Source: an uncultured Pseudomonadales bacterium
GTDB taxonomy: Bacteria > Pseudomonadota > Gammaproteobacteria > Pseudomonadales > Azotimanducaceae
DNA length: 64,000 nt
Direction: 5' to 3'
Assembly (NCBI GenBank): GCA_951813295.1
Contig: CATOTI010000002.1
Coordinates: forward strand, 496,001-560,000
The notes under the pieces were generated by a model that was given only the letters and a program-made list of their open reading frames with translations, made no database searches and was not told the origin of the DNA. Positions 50,697-58,976 of this stretch are shown here, piece by piece. Position numbers and translations under genes: made by a program. How positions within the stretch are numbered: the first letter of the stretch is position 1; each line of letters starts with the position of its first letter.

Positions 50697-52652
50697 ATGT
50701 CGAGTTACCGAAAAGCCTGCGCGGTATTCGTGGGTGCGTCTCTCGCGTTCATCGCCGCCGTCGCCGCAGCCGAGCATCCGCTCGATAGCCTTCGCGCGCA
50801 CGAATACACACGCGCGACCGAGATTCTCCGCGCGGTCGGACATGCCACGGACGCAACGCTATACGTGACAATTCGCCTCGACGAACCCGCCAAGGACGAC
50901 GTCCTCGCGTGGCGAGAAGGCGACACAATCGACCGAGTGGCCCATGTCACGCTGCGCGAAAGCGCCGACCTTTTCGAAGCGCGCGTCGATCTCAACGCCG
51001 GCGAAGTGCTCGACTTCGAGGCGATCGATGACGCCCAGTCCGGCATCCTCTTGAGCGAGTGGACTCTCGCCCAGGAGATCGTCAAGTCCGACCCCGACTT
51101 CCAGGCTGCACTTGCGAAGCGCGGCTATACACCGTTCGATCCGGACCAGTTCAACTGCCTGCCGCTCTCGCCCGGCTACTTCGCGGAGGAGGAATTCGAA
51201 GGTAAGCGGATTCTTCGTGTGCAGTGCCTCGATCTCGAGGGAACGCGACACCACGTCTACCAACGACCCATCGAGGGACTGACCGCCGTTGTCGATCTCC
51301 TGGCGAACGAAGTACTCCAGATCGTCGACGAGGACGTGATTCCGACACCCGGAATCAGCGGTAACTACGACGAGGAATCCCTCCAACCTTACCGCGATCC
51401 GATGAACCCGATCGCGATCAGCCTGCCGCGAGGACCGTCCTATACCTTCGACGGCTCGTTCGTCGAATGGGGACCGTGGCGCTTCCACATGCGAATGGAC
51501 CGGCGCCGGGGAATCGTCGTCTCACTGGCGACCTTCGACGATCGCTCAGTGTTGTATCAGGCTTCCTTGAGCGAGATGTGGGTGCCGTATCAGGACCCCG
51601 CTTACGGTTGGTTCTTCAAGAGCTACTTCGATGCTGGCGAGTACGGCTTCGGCCTCTTCGGTACCGAATTGCACGCCGGGATCGACTGTCCGGCCCACGC
51701 CGACTTCTACGACCAGACGCTCGCGGTCGATGACGGGGTGCCGTATCCGACGTCGAAGGTCATGTGCCTCTTCGAGCGCCCGACCATGACGCCCGTGTGG
51801 CGCCACGCCGAAGGGGCGGACGGTAGCCACGCCGGGCGCGCCGGCCGCGAATTGGTCGCCCGGATGATCTCGGCCATCGGCAACTACGACTACGTCTTCG
51901 ACTTCATCTTCAAGCCGACCGGTGCGATGACCGTCAGCATCGGATCAACCGGCATCGACATCGTCAAAGGCGCCAAAGCCGCGCACCTCGACGACGACTC
52001 GGCCGCGGACGAGACCCGCTTTGGTGCGTTGATCGCACCGAACCTCGTCGGCGTCTATCACGATCATTTCTTCTCGTTGCGCTTCGATCTCGACGTCGAC
52101 GGAACCGAGAACCACTTCGTCCGGGATCGCATCGTCCCGCGAGATCTAGCCGACGATCATGTCAGGCGAAGCATCTGGGCCGTCGAATCCACCCGAGTTC
52201 GAACAGAGGCTGGGGCACAACTCGATATCGACATGCGCGCGCCGGAGCAATGGCGGGTCGAAAGCACGAACGCGCGGAACGCCATGGGTTACCCGACCGG
52301 TTACGCCCTGCAGGTCTCTTCCAACGCGCTGCCGCTCCTTTCGAAAGACGACTATCCGTTACGCCGCGCCGGGTTCGCTGAACATCACCTCTGGGTGACG
52401 CCCTATTCTCCAGAAGAACTTTTCTCGGCCGGGGACTATCCGAACCAAAGTAAAGGTGGCGATGGTCTTCCCGCCTGGACCGCTCGCAACCGTTCGATCG
52501 AAGGCACCGACCTCGTGCTCTGGTACACGCTCGGATTTCACCACCTGACCGCCGCCGAGGACTGGCCCGTTCTGCCGACGCATCCGAAAACCGTGACTCT
52601 GAAGCCGCACAACTTTTTCGATCGTTCGCAGGTGATCAACCTCGCGCCCTAG
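50697..52652 (+). CDS. Copper amine oxidase (TPQ-dependent primary amine oxidase)
   Basis: A 651-residue exported enzyme oxidising primary amines to aldehydes with release of NH3 and H2O2. The signal peptide is FVGASLAFIAAVAAAEH. The topaquinone site is GNYDYVFDF (Tyr397 in N-Y-D-Y). The catalytic base is Asp312 in SYFDAGEYGFG. Copper ligands are HDHFF (His455, His457) and a later His in GFHHLTAAEDWPVLP. The N2/N3 domains precede residue about 240. All active-site motifs are intact. It lies among enzymes for amides, supporting use of amines as carbon or nitrogen sources. Confidence 0.95.
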   Translation: MSSYRKACAVFVGASLAFIAAVAAAEHPLDSLRAHEYTRATEILRAVGHATDATLYVTIRLDEPAKDDVLAWREGDTIDRVAHVTLRESADLFEARVDLNAGEVLDFEAIDDAQSGILLSEWTLAQEIVKSDPDFQAALAKRGYTPFDPDQFNCLPLSPGYFAEEEFEGKRILRVQCLDLEGTRHHVYQRPIEGLTAVVDLLANEVLQIVDEDVIPTPGISGNYDEESLQPYRDPMNPIAISLPRGPSYTFDGSFVEWGPWRFHMRMDRRRGIVVSLATFDDRSVLYQASLSEMWVPYQDPAYGWFFKSYFDAGEYGFGLFGTELHAGIDCPAHADFYDQTLAVDDGVPYPTSKVMCLFERPTMTPVWRHAEGADGSHAGRAGRELVARMISAIGNYDYVFDFIFKPTGAMTVSIGSTGIDIVKGAKAAHLDDDSAADETRFGALIAPNLVGVYHDHFFSLRFDLDVDGTENHFVRDRIVPRDLADDHVRRSIWAVESTRVRTEAGAQLDIDMRAPEQWRVESTNARNAMGYPTGYALQVSSNALPLLSKDDYPLRRAGFAEHHLWVTPYSPEELFSAGDYPNQSKGGDGLPAWTARNRSIEGTDLVLWYTLGFHHLTAAEDWPVLPTHPKTVTLKPHNFFDRSQVINLAP

Positions 52653-52774
52653 GCGGGCACGAGGGAAACTTGCATTGCCGGTGCAGTCTTGAACTACTGC
52701 CCGATGCGCCCCGGGAAGGGTTCGTCGCACCAGAACAACCACCGACATGAGGCCTCGGCCTCGAAGGAAAAAGC

Positions 52775-53647
52775 ATGAAAGTAGGTCTCGCATTCGCGAG
52801 CAGTATCGGCATCGATGGCCCGACGGCCCTCGAGATCTGCCAGCGCGCCGAAGCCGCGGGTTTCGAATCGCTCTGGGGCGGTGAACACGTCGTCATCCCG
52901 GACGAGATCGGATCGAAGTACCCCTACACGGCCGACGGCAAGATCCCGGCCGAACCCGATACGCCGATTCCGGACCCTTTGATTTGGCTCGCGTTTGCGG
53001 CTGCGGCGACGAGCACCATGCGCCTCGGCACCTGCATTCTCATCGTCCCGCAACGCAACCCTCTCGTCCTTGCCAAGGAACTCGCGACGCTCGACGCCCT
53101 CTCAGGCGGTCGCGTCGAACTGGGTCTCGGCGTCGGATGGATGCGAGAGGAATTCGACGCTCTCGGTATCGAGTGGGCAGGTCGCGGGGCACGCAACGAC
53201 GAGTACATCGCCGCGATGAAAGCCCTCTGGGCGGGGCCCCATGCGGAGTTTCATGGCGAGTTCGTCGATTTCGAACCCGCCACGTGCAGCCCACGCCCCG
53301 TCAACGGCGACATCCCGGTCATCGTCGGCGGCGACTCGGATGCTGCGGTACGTCGCGCGGTGACGCTCGCCGACGGATACTTCCCGGGCGAAGGCGATTT
53401 CGATCAGCTCGCAGCACTGATCACACGGGTGCGCCAAGCCTGCGAAGCGGCCGATCGTGATCCGGCGACGCTCGCCATCAACACGATCTTCGGCGCCCAG
53501 ATGATGAACCCGGCCGAAGGCGTCGAGCAGATGAAATCGATCGGCGTCGATCGGATCATGGTCCCGGCATTCTTCTTCGCGGGACCCGGCGGCCTCGACC
53601 GCCTAGAGGAGTTCGGCGAGAACGTCGTCCCGCTGACGCGCGACTGA
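52775..53647 (+). CDS. LLM-class flavin-dependent oxidoreductase
   Basis: A 290-residue luciferase-like TIM barrel of the type usually annotated as F420-dependent: MKVGLAFASSIGIDGPTALEICQRAEAAGFESLWGGEHVVIPDEIGSKYPY, LGTCILIVPQRNPLVLAKELATLDALSGGRVELGLGVGWMREEFDALG. The GRVELGLGVGW motif is typical. Whether it uses F420 or FMN cannot be read, and gammaproteobacteria often lack F420. TrmO begins 10 bp later. Confidence 0.92.
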   Translation: MKVGLAFASSIGIDGPTALEICQRAEAAGFESLWGGEHVVIPDEIGSKYPYTADGKIPAEPDTPIPDPLIWLAFAAAATSTMRLGTCILIVPQRNPLVLAKELATLDALSGGRVELGLGVGWMREEFDALGIEWAGRGARNDEYIAAMKALWAGPHAEFHGEFVDFEPATCSPRPVNGDIPVIVGGDSDAAVRRAVTLADGYFPGEGDFDQLAALITRVRQACEAADRDPATLAINTIFGAQMMNPAEGVEQMKSIGVDRIMVPAFFFAGPGGLDRLEEFGENVVPLTRD

Positions 53648-53657
53648 ACGACTACTG

Positions 53658-54125
53658 ATGAGTGATTCGTTCACGATCCGAGCCATCGGCCGGGTGCGTT
53701 CGAGCCGGGCGGAGGCACGCGACGACGGCTGGGACGCGGAGACGACGTTCATCGATCTCGACGAAGCCGTCCTCGCATCGAGCGCCGTCGACGGCCTCGA
53801 GGCGTTTTCGCACATCGAAGTCGTCTATCTATTCCACGCGCTCGACGAAGGTGAGGTCGTCACGGGCGCGCGCCACCCACGCGGCAATCGCGATTGGCCT
53901 AAGGTCGGCATCCTGGCGCAGCGCGGGCGCAATCGCCCCAACCGGATCGGCGTCACGGCATGTGAGTTGCTCGGCGTTGACGGGATGACGCTCGGCGTGC
54001 GCGGCCTCGATGCGATCGACGGCACGCCCGTGGTCGACGTCAAACCCGTGATTCGCGAATTCCTGCCCCGCGGCGAGGTGACCGGCCCACCGTGGTCCGA
54101 GGAGATCATGGCGGCGTATTGGTGA
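53658..54125 (+). CDS. trmO: tRNA (N6-threonylcarbamoyladenosine(37)-N6)-methyltransferase TrmO
   Basis: A 155-residue single-domain SAM-dependent enzyme (TsaA/YaeB family) that methylates t6A37 in tRNA-Thr. Motifs are FTIRAIGRVRSSRAEARDDGWD, EAFSHIEVVYLFH, and the binding loop VGILAQRGRNRPNRIGVTACELLG, followed by LDAIDGTPVVDVKPVIREF. It is shorter than E. coli TrmO (235) and lacks the C-terminal domain, as in other bacteria. Cytoplasmic. Immediately behind the LLM gene. Confidence 0.92.
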   Translation: MSDSFTIRAIGRVRSSRAEARDDGWDAETTFIDLDEAVLASSAVDGLEAFSHIEVVYLFHALDEGEVVTGARHPRGNRDWPKVGILAQRGRNRPNRIGVTACELLGVDGMTLGVRGLDAIDGTPVVDVKPVIREFLPRGEVTGPPWSEEIMAAYW

Positions 54126-54141
54126 GGAGAGGTGTCGTCTC

Positions 54142-55461
54142 CTAGCCATCCTCAAACGTTGCGTCGACCGCATCGCTCAAGCGCGCCACGAGTTCGCCTC
54201 GCTCGGTCTCGGAAAGAATGAAAGGTGGGGCCAGCAACACGTGATCGCCACGCTCGCCGTCCGCCGTACCGCTCATGGTGTAGCAGAGCAGTCCACGCGC
54301 CATCGCTTCGTGTTTGAGTCTCAGAAACACTTGTTCATCAGCCGGAAATGGCATCTTGCTCATCCGGTCCTGGACGAACTCGACCGCGAGCAAGAGACCT
54401 CGCCCACGGATATCGCCGACATGCGGATGGTTACCGAACGCGGCGCGTAGATCGTTCACGAGCGAAGCGCCAGTCTCGTTCACACGGGGAATCAATTCGT
54501 CTTGTTCGAGAACATCCAGCGTCGCGCACGCTGCGGCGGCCGCGATTGGATGAGCCATGAAGGTATGTCCGTGCTGGAAATACCCACGCTTTTCGAGCGG
54601 CGCTACGATTTCGGCGCGCGTCAGCATCGCCGAAACGGGCTGATAGCCCGCCGCGAGTCCTTTACCGATCACGACGATGTCCGGGCGAATCGCTTCCTTC
54701 TCGAACGCAAACAAGCTCCCGGTCCGCCCCATCCCACACATCACTTCATCGAGGATGAGATGAACGCCGAAGCGGTCGCAGACGGCCCGCACTCGCTCGA
54801 AGTAGTCCTCGACGGGAGGAATCGCGCCGGCAGTCGACCCACCGACCGTTTCAGCGACGAATCCCGCGACACGATCCGGTCCCAGGCGCTCGATTTCGGC
54901 TTCCAATTCCTGCGCAAGGCGAGCGGCGTAGGCGGCTCGCGATTCGCCATTCGGACGCTCGCGATACTCGAAGCAGGGGGCGACCAGGCACGGCTCACGC
55001 AATAGCGGTGCATAGGGTTCGCGGCGCGGGAGGTTGCCGCCAAGGCTCAGCGCACCAATCGTTGCGCCGTGATAGCTCTGCCGACGCGAGATATAGATCT
55101 CGCGGTGCGATTCACCACGATCCACCCAGTGCTGGCGTGAAAGCTTGATCGCCGCCTCGATCGCCTCCGAACCGCCGGTGAGCAACGCGACACGATCGAG
55201 CCCCGAACGGGCAATGAGGCGTCTGGCCAGGTCTTCAGCCGGGGCCGTGGTGAAAAACGACGAGTGCGCGAACGCGAGTTCGCCCGCTTGGCGACGGATC
55301 GCGGCAACGACACGATCTTCGCTGTGGCCGAGAATCGATACTGCGGCACCACCGCTCGCATCCAGGTATCGACGTCCGGCGGCATCGATCAGATAAACGC
55401 CGTCACCACCAACCGCGCGCGGATAGTCGGTGTCGAAACGGCGATGGATTAGGCCGGCCAC
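54142..55461 (-). CDS. PLP-dependent class III aminotransferase
   Basis: A 439-residue enzyme of the acetylornithine/GABA/omega-amino-acid aminotransferase family. Motifs: YLDASGGAAVSILGHSEDRVVAAIRRQ, LLTGGSEAIEAAIKLSRQHWV (cofactor phosphate), ISRRQSYHGATIGALSLGG, LILDEVMCGMGRTGSLFAFE (Asp to the pyridine N), and the Schiff-base Lys in VIGKGLAAGYQPVSAML. The substrate is unknown; omega-amino acids or polyamine products are plausible given the nearby amine oxidase. The RpiR gene ends just 9 bp upstream on the same strand, so they probably form one operon. Confidence 0.94.
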   Translation of the reverse strand: MAGLIHRRFDTDYPRAVGGDGVYLIDAAGRRYLDASGGAAVSILGHSEDRVVAAIRRQAGELAFAHSSFFTTAPAEDLARRLIARSGLDRVALLTGGSEAIEAAIKLSRQHWVDRGESHREIYISRRQSYHGATIGALSLGGNLPRREPYAPLLREPCLVAPCFEYRERPNGESRAAYAARLAQELEAEIERLGPDRVAGFVAETVGGSTAGAIPPVEDYFERVRAVCDRFGVHLILDEVMCGMGRTGSLFAFEKEAIRPDIVVIGKGLAAGYQPVSAMLTRAEIVAPLEKRGYFQHGHTFMAHPIAAAAACATLDVLEQDELIPRVNETGASLVNDLRAAFGNHPHVGDIRGRGLLLAVEFVQDRMSKMPFPADEQVFLRLKHEAMARGLLCYTMSGTADGERGDHVLLAPPFILSETERGELVARLSDAVDATFEDG

Positions 55462-55470
55462 TGTCTCCCT

Positions 55471-56334
55471 CTAGAGGTAGGCGCTGATTCGCGCGAGTTC
55501 GGCATCGGTTTCCTTCACGACCGAAATCGCATCGACGCCGGCCTCCGCGGCGAGCAGCGTGATGAGGGCATGCGTTGCCGCGTGCGCCCCGGTGAACGAT
55601 TGAAAGAACGAGGGCGATTCGTCCGAGACCCCGAGCACCACGGACGCCGAACGCGCCACGGGAGAGAGGTCACTATCGGTAAGCGCGATCGAACGAACGC
55701 CCGCGTCCACCAGGAAATCCGTCACGTCCTTGGTGATCTGCGTGTACGGCGGAAGCGATACCACCAGCAGGCAGTCTCCGTCGTCCACGCCACGAAGACG
55801 TTCGTCGAGGAATCCGCCGCGTAAATCGAGCAGTTGGGAGTTGTCACGAAAGAGTCGGTAGGCGTAGTGAAAAAAGAAAGCCACCGAGTAGGCGCCACGC
55901 AAACCCAGGACGTAGACACGACGACTGGCAGCGATCACATCGACGGCTCGCTGAAAGACGTCATAACGATCAGGCGCGATCGTGTTCGCGACGTTCGCGA
56001 CGTCGCGCTCGCGAACTTCGTCGTAAAGCGCTTCGGCACCCGCCGTGCGGATACGCTGTTGCAGATCGCGAAGGTGATCCTCGTAGCTGGGCGCATCACC
56101 GCGCAGGCGATCGCGAAACGGCTCACGCAGACCGTCATACGAAGAAAAGCCGAGCGCTCTTGCGAGGCGGGACACCGTGGCCGGTTGCACACCAGCCGCG
56201 CGCGCGACGGCGCGCATCGAGACGAGGCCGACCTCTTCCGGATGATCGATGAAGAACCGCGCCGCACGCTGCAACTGCGGCGTCAGATCATCGAACGAAT
56301 CGATCAATCGTTGGCGTGTCTCCGCGTAGCTCAT
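55471..56334 (-). CDS. MurR/RpiR family transcriptional regulator
   Basis: A 287-residue regulator: N-terminal helix-turn-helix (QRAARFFIDHPEEVGLVSMRAVARAAGVQPATVSRLARALGFSSYDGLREPFRDRL, residues about 20-75) and C-terminal SIS sugar-phosphate-binding domain (RVYVLGLRGAYSVAFFFHYAYRLF ... GDCLLVVSLPPYTQITKDVTDFLVDAGVRSIALTDS). It is transcribed with the aminotransferase and divergent from the TonB-dependent receptor (about 118 bp between the starts), which it may regulate. The ligand is unknown. Confidence 0.93.
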   Translation of the reverse strand: MSYAETRQRLIDSFDDLTPQLQRAARFFIDHPEEVGLVSMRAVARAAGVQPATVSRLARALGFSSYDGLREPFRDRLRGDAPSYEDHLRDLQQRIRTAGAEALYDEVRERDVANVANTIAPDRYDVFQRAVDVIAASRRVYVLGLRGAYSVAFFFHYAYRLFRDNSQLLDLRGGFLDERLRGVDDGDCLLVVSLPPYTQITKDVTDFLVDAGVRSIALTDSDLSPVARSASVVLGVSDESPSFFQSFTGAHAATHALITLLAAEAGVDAISVVKETDAELARISAYL

Positions 56335-56452
56335 GATCCTCCCTATCGTGAAACAAACGTATCACACCGCCCCGATTGCCGGTTCAAACGTTGCACCGCC
56401 CCTATCGTTTAGCTACGGTCCGGCGACCACAAGATTCACAGGAACGTCATTG

Positions 56453-58929
56453 ATGTCGACGATCACTGAGAACGGACACGCACGCCGCCACCGGCGCGCC
56501 ACTTGGATCTCAAGCCAGGTATTTCTCCTCACCCTCTTCACAAGCCTCGCCCCCCCCCTCAATGCCGGCCAGCAGGTCGAGGAGGGCCAGACCGTCGCCG
56601 TCTTCATCGCGTCGGGCAACAGGAAACGGCCATGGTCGATCCAGACGACATCGAAGAAGTCATCGCGATCGGCACGCGTGGTCAGCCGCGCTGCGCCTCC
56701 GATTCGCCCGTCCCCGTCGAGGCGATCCGGAGCGAGGAACTCTTAGCCCTCGGCAACTCCGCCGATCTCACCGACAACCTGAAGATGCTGGTGCCGTCGT
56801 ACACCGCGACGCCCGCCACGGGGGACGGCAGCGCGTTCGTGCGCCCCACTTCACTCCGCGGTACCGCATCCAATCAGACCCTCGTGCTCGTCGACGGCAA
56901 ACGCCGGCATCGTTCCGCCCTCGTGCAGTTCTTCGCGCCGGCGGCCGGCAACGGCGCGCACGGCGTCGATATCGGCATGATCCCGTCGATCGCGCTCGAA
57001 CGGGTCGAAGTGTTGAAAGACGGGGCTGCCTCCCAGTACGGATCCGACGCCATCGCGGGGGTCATTAACTTCGTCACGAAAAACGATCGCGAAGGCGGGC
57101 AAGTCACTGCCCAGTGGGGCGAATTCTTCGACGGCGAAAACAGCATGCAGATCGCCGCCAACGTCGGCCTGCCCCTCGGCGATACCGGTTTCTTGAACTT
57201 GAGCATCGAGCGGATCGACAACGACGCGCTATCGCGCGGTATTCAACGACCCGACGCGCAGGCGTTGATCGACCAGGGTGCGCCGGTCGGTCTCGACGCC
57301 CCGTTTGGTGATGCGCCGCTCGCGCAGACCTGGGGTCGTCCGGAAACGGCAGCGACACGCTTCTTCGCGAACGCCGGCATCGACGTCTCCGACGACGACA
57401 TGCTCTATCTTCGCGTGGGCGCCGCCGATACCGAGGGGCGTTATCGATTCTTCTATCGAAACCCGCAGCATTCGAGCCTCGTGCCGTTGCGCGCCATGGG
57501 CTTCACCGGGCTTCCGGGCGGTTACACACCTTTCCTTGACGGGGATCAGAAGGACCTGTCGGTCGTCGGTGGTTTCGAAGGCATCACCGACGGCGGGATG
57601 AACTTCGATTTCTCGATCGGCTTCGGTCGCAACGAACTCGACTACTTCCTGAACAACACCACCAACCCCGACCTAGGCCTCGTCGGCGGCAATCCCGCGC
57701 AACGCGACTTCGACGTCGGCGGTTACGAGCAGGAAGAACTCAACCTCAACGCCGATTTCGCCATGTCGCTCGCCGACGACCTCGGCCTCGGTTTCGGTTT
57801 CGAATACCGCGAAGAGACCTACACCGCCGTCGCCGGCGAACCGGCTTCCTACCAGGGCGCGGGTTCCAACGGCCTGAAAGGCATCGCACCGCAGGACGCG
57901 GGTGCGTTCGAGCGAGACAACTGGGCCGTCTACGCGGACCTCGAGCACGACATCAATGAATCGTTGATGCTCCAGTACGCCGCGCGCTACGAGGACTACT
58001 CCGACTTCGGCGGGACGTTCAACGGCAAGTTGGCGGGTCTCGTTCGCGTCAACGATCGCTTCAGCTTGCGTGGCGCGGTCTCGACCGGCTTCCACGCGCC
58101 GACCCCGGGCCAGGCGAACGTACGGACCACGATCACGACGTTCGATGGTGTGACGGGACTGCAGGTCGAAGAGGGCCTGGTGCCTTCGACAGACCCTCGC
58201 GTCGCCACCGTCGGCGGCACCGCCCTCGCCGAAGAGAAGTCGACGAACTTCAGCGCGGGCTTCGCACTCGACATCGGTGACAACACGACCGTGACAGCGG
58301 ACTACTACCACATCGCCGTCGACGACCGGATCTACCGCACCGGCGACATCGCGGTGCCGGGTTCGACGAACACGATCTCGTTCTACACGAACGCACTCGA
58401 CGTCGAGCACAGCGGTATCGACCTCGTGGTCACCTCCGCCATCGATTGGTCGCCCTCTGTGGCAACGACGCTGACGTTCTCCTACAACCACAACCAGATC
58501 GACGTGGTATCGCAGTCCCTGGTTGGCGGCGTCCAGCCGGTGAGCGCAGGTCTCATCGAGGACATCGAGAACAACTACCCCGAAAACCGCTTCGTGGTCA
58601 CCGCCGTCACTGGCTTCTCGCCCGAATGGACGTTGATGCTGCGTGGCACGTTCTATGGCGAGCACTACGATGAACGCGGTCGCATCGGTGCGGCGTCAGC
58701 ACCGAGTGCCTTGATCGACTCGACGCTCTACGTCGACGCCGAGCTCGCCTACACGCCGAACGACCAGGTTCGCATCGCCCTTGGCGCGGTGAACATCTTC
58801 GATGAGTTCATCGACACGATCGGCCCGCCGAACTCCAACCGGCTCAGCGTCGGCCTGCAGTACCCGCGCCGAAGTGCGGCGAACTACGAAGGCGGATCGC
58901 TTTACCTTCGCGGCAACTACTTCTTCTAA
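56453..58929 (+). pseudogene. TonB-dependent receptor with its signal peptide out of frame
   Basis: Codons from ATG 56453 give a signal-like start (SSQVFLLTLFTSLAPPLNAGQQ) in one frame. The receptor body (DDIEEVIAIGTRGQPRCASDSPVPVEAIRSEELLALG, plug DGKRRHRSALVQF, AASQYGSDAIAGVINFVTK, then a full beta-barrel ending LYLRGNYFF) is in another frame from about 56632 on. A nine-C run at 56550-56558 lies in the signal region; adding one C joins the frames. This is a sequencing error, phase variation, or a mutated gene. The body is otherwise intact (about 765 residues) and would transport an unknown ligand across the outer membrane. The 5' leader faces the RpiR gene. Confidence 0.8.
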
Positions 58930-58976
58930 GCCACCCACGCTCGCCGCGGATCCAAAACGACCGCGGCGAGTGACGC

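Noticed and set aside
57673-58665. 330-residue minus-strand ORF antisense to the TonB receptor
   Set aside because: Shadow of the receptor barrel; low complexity, no motif.
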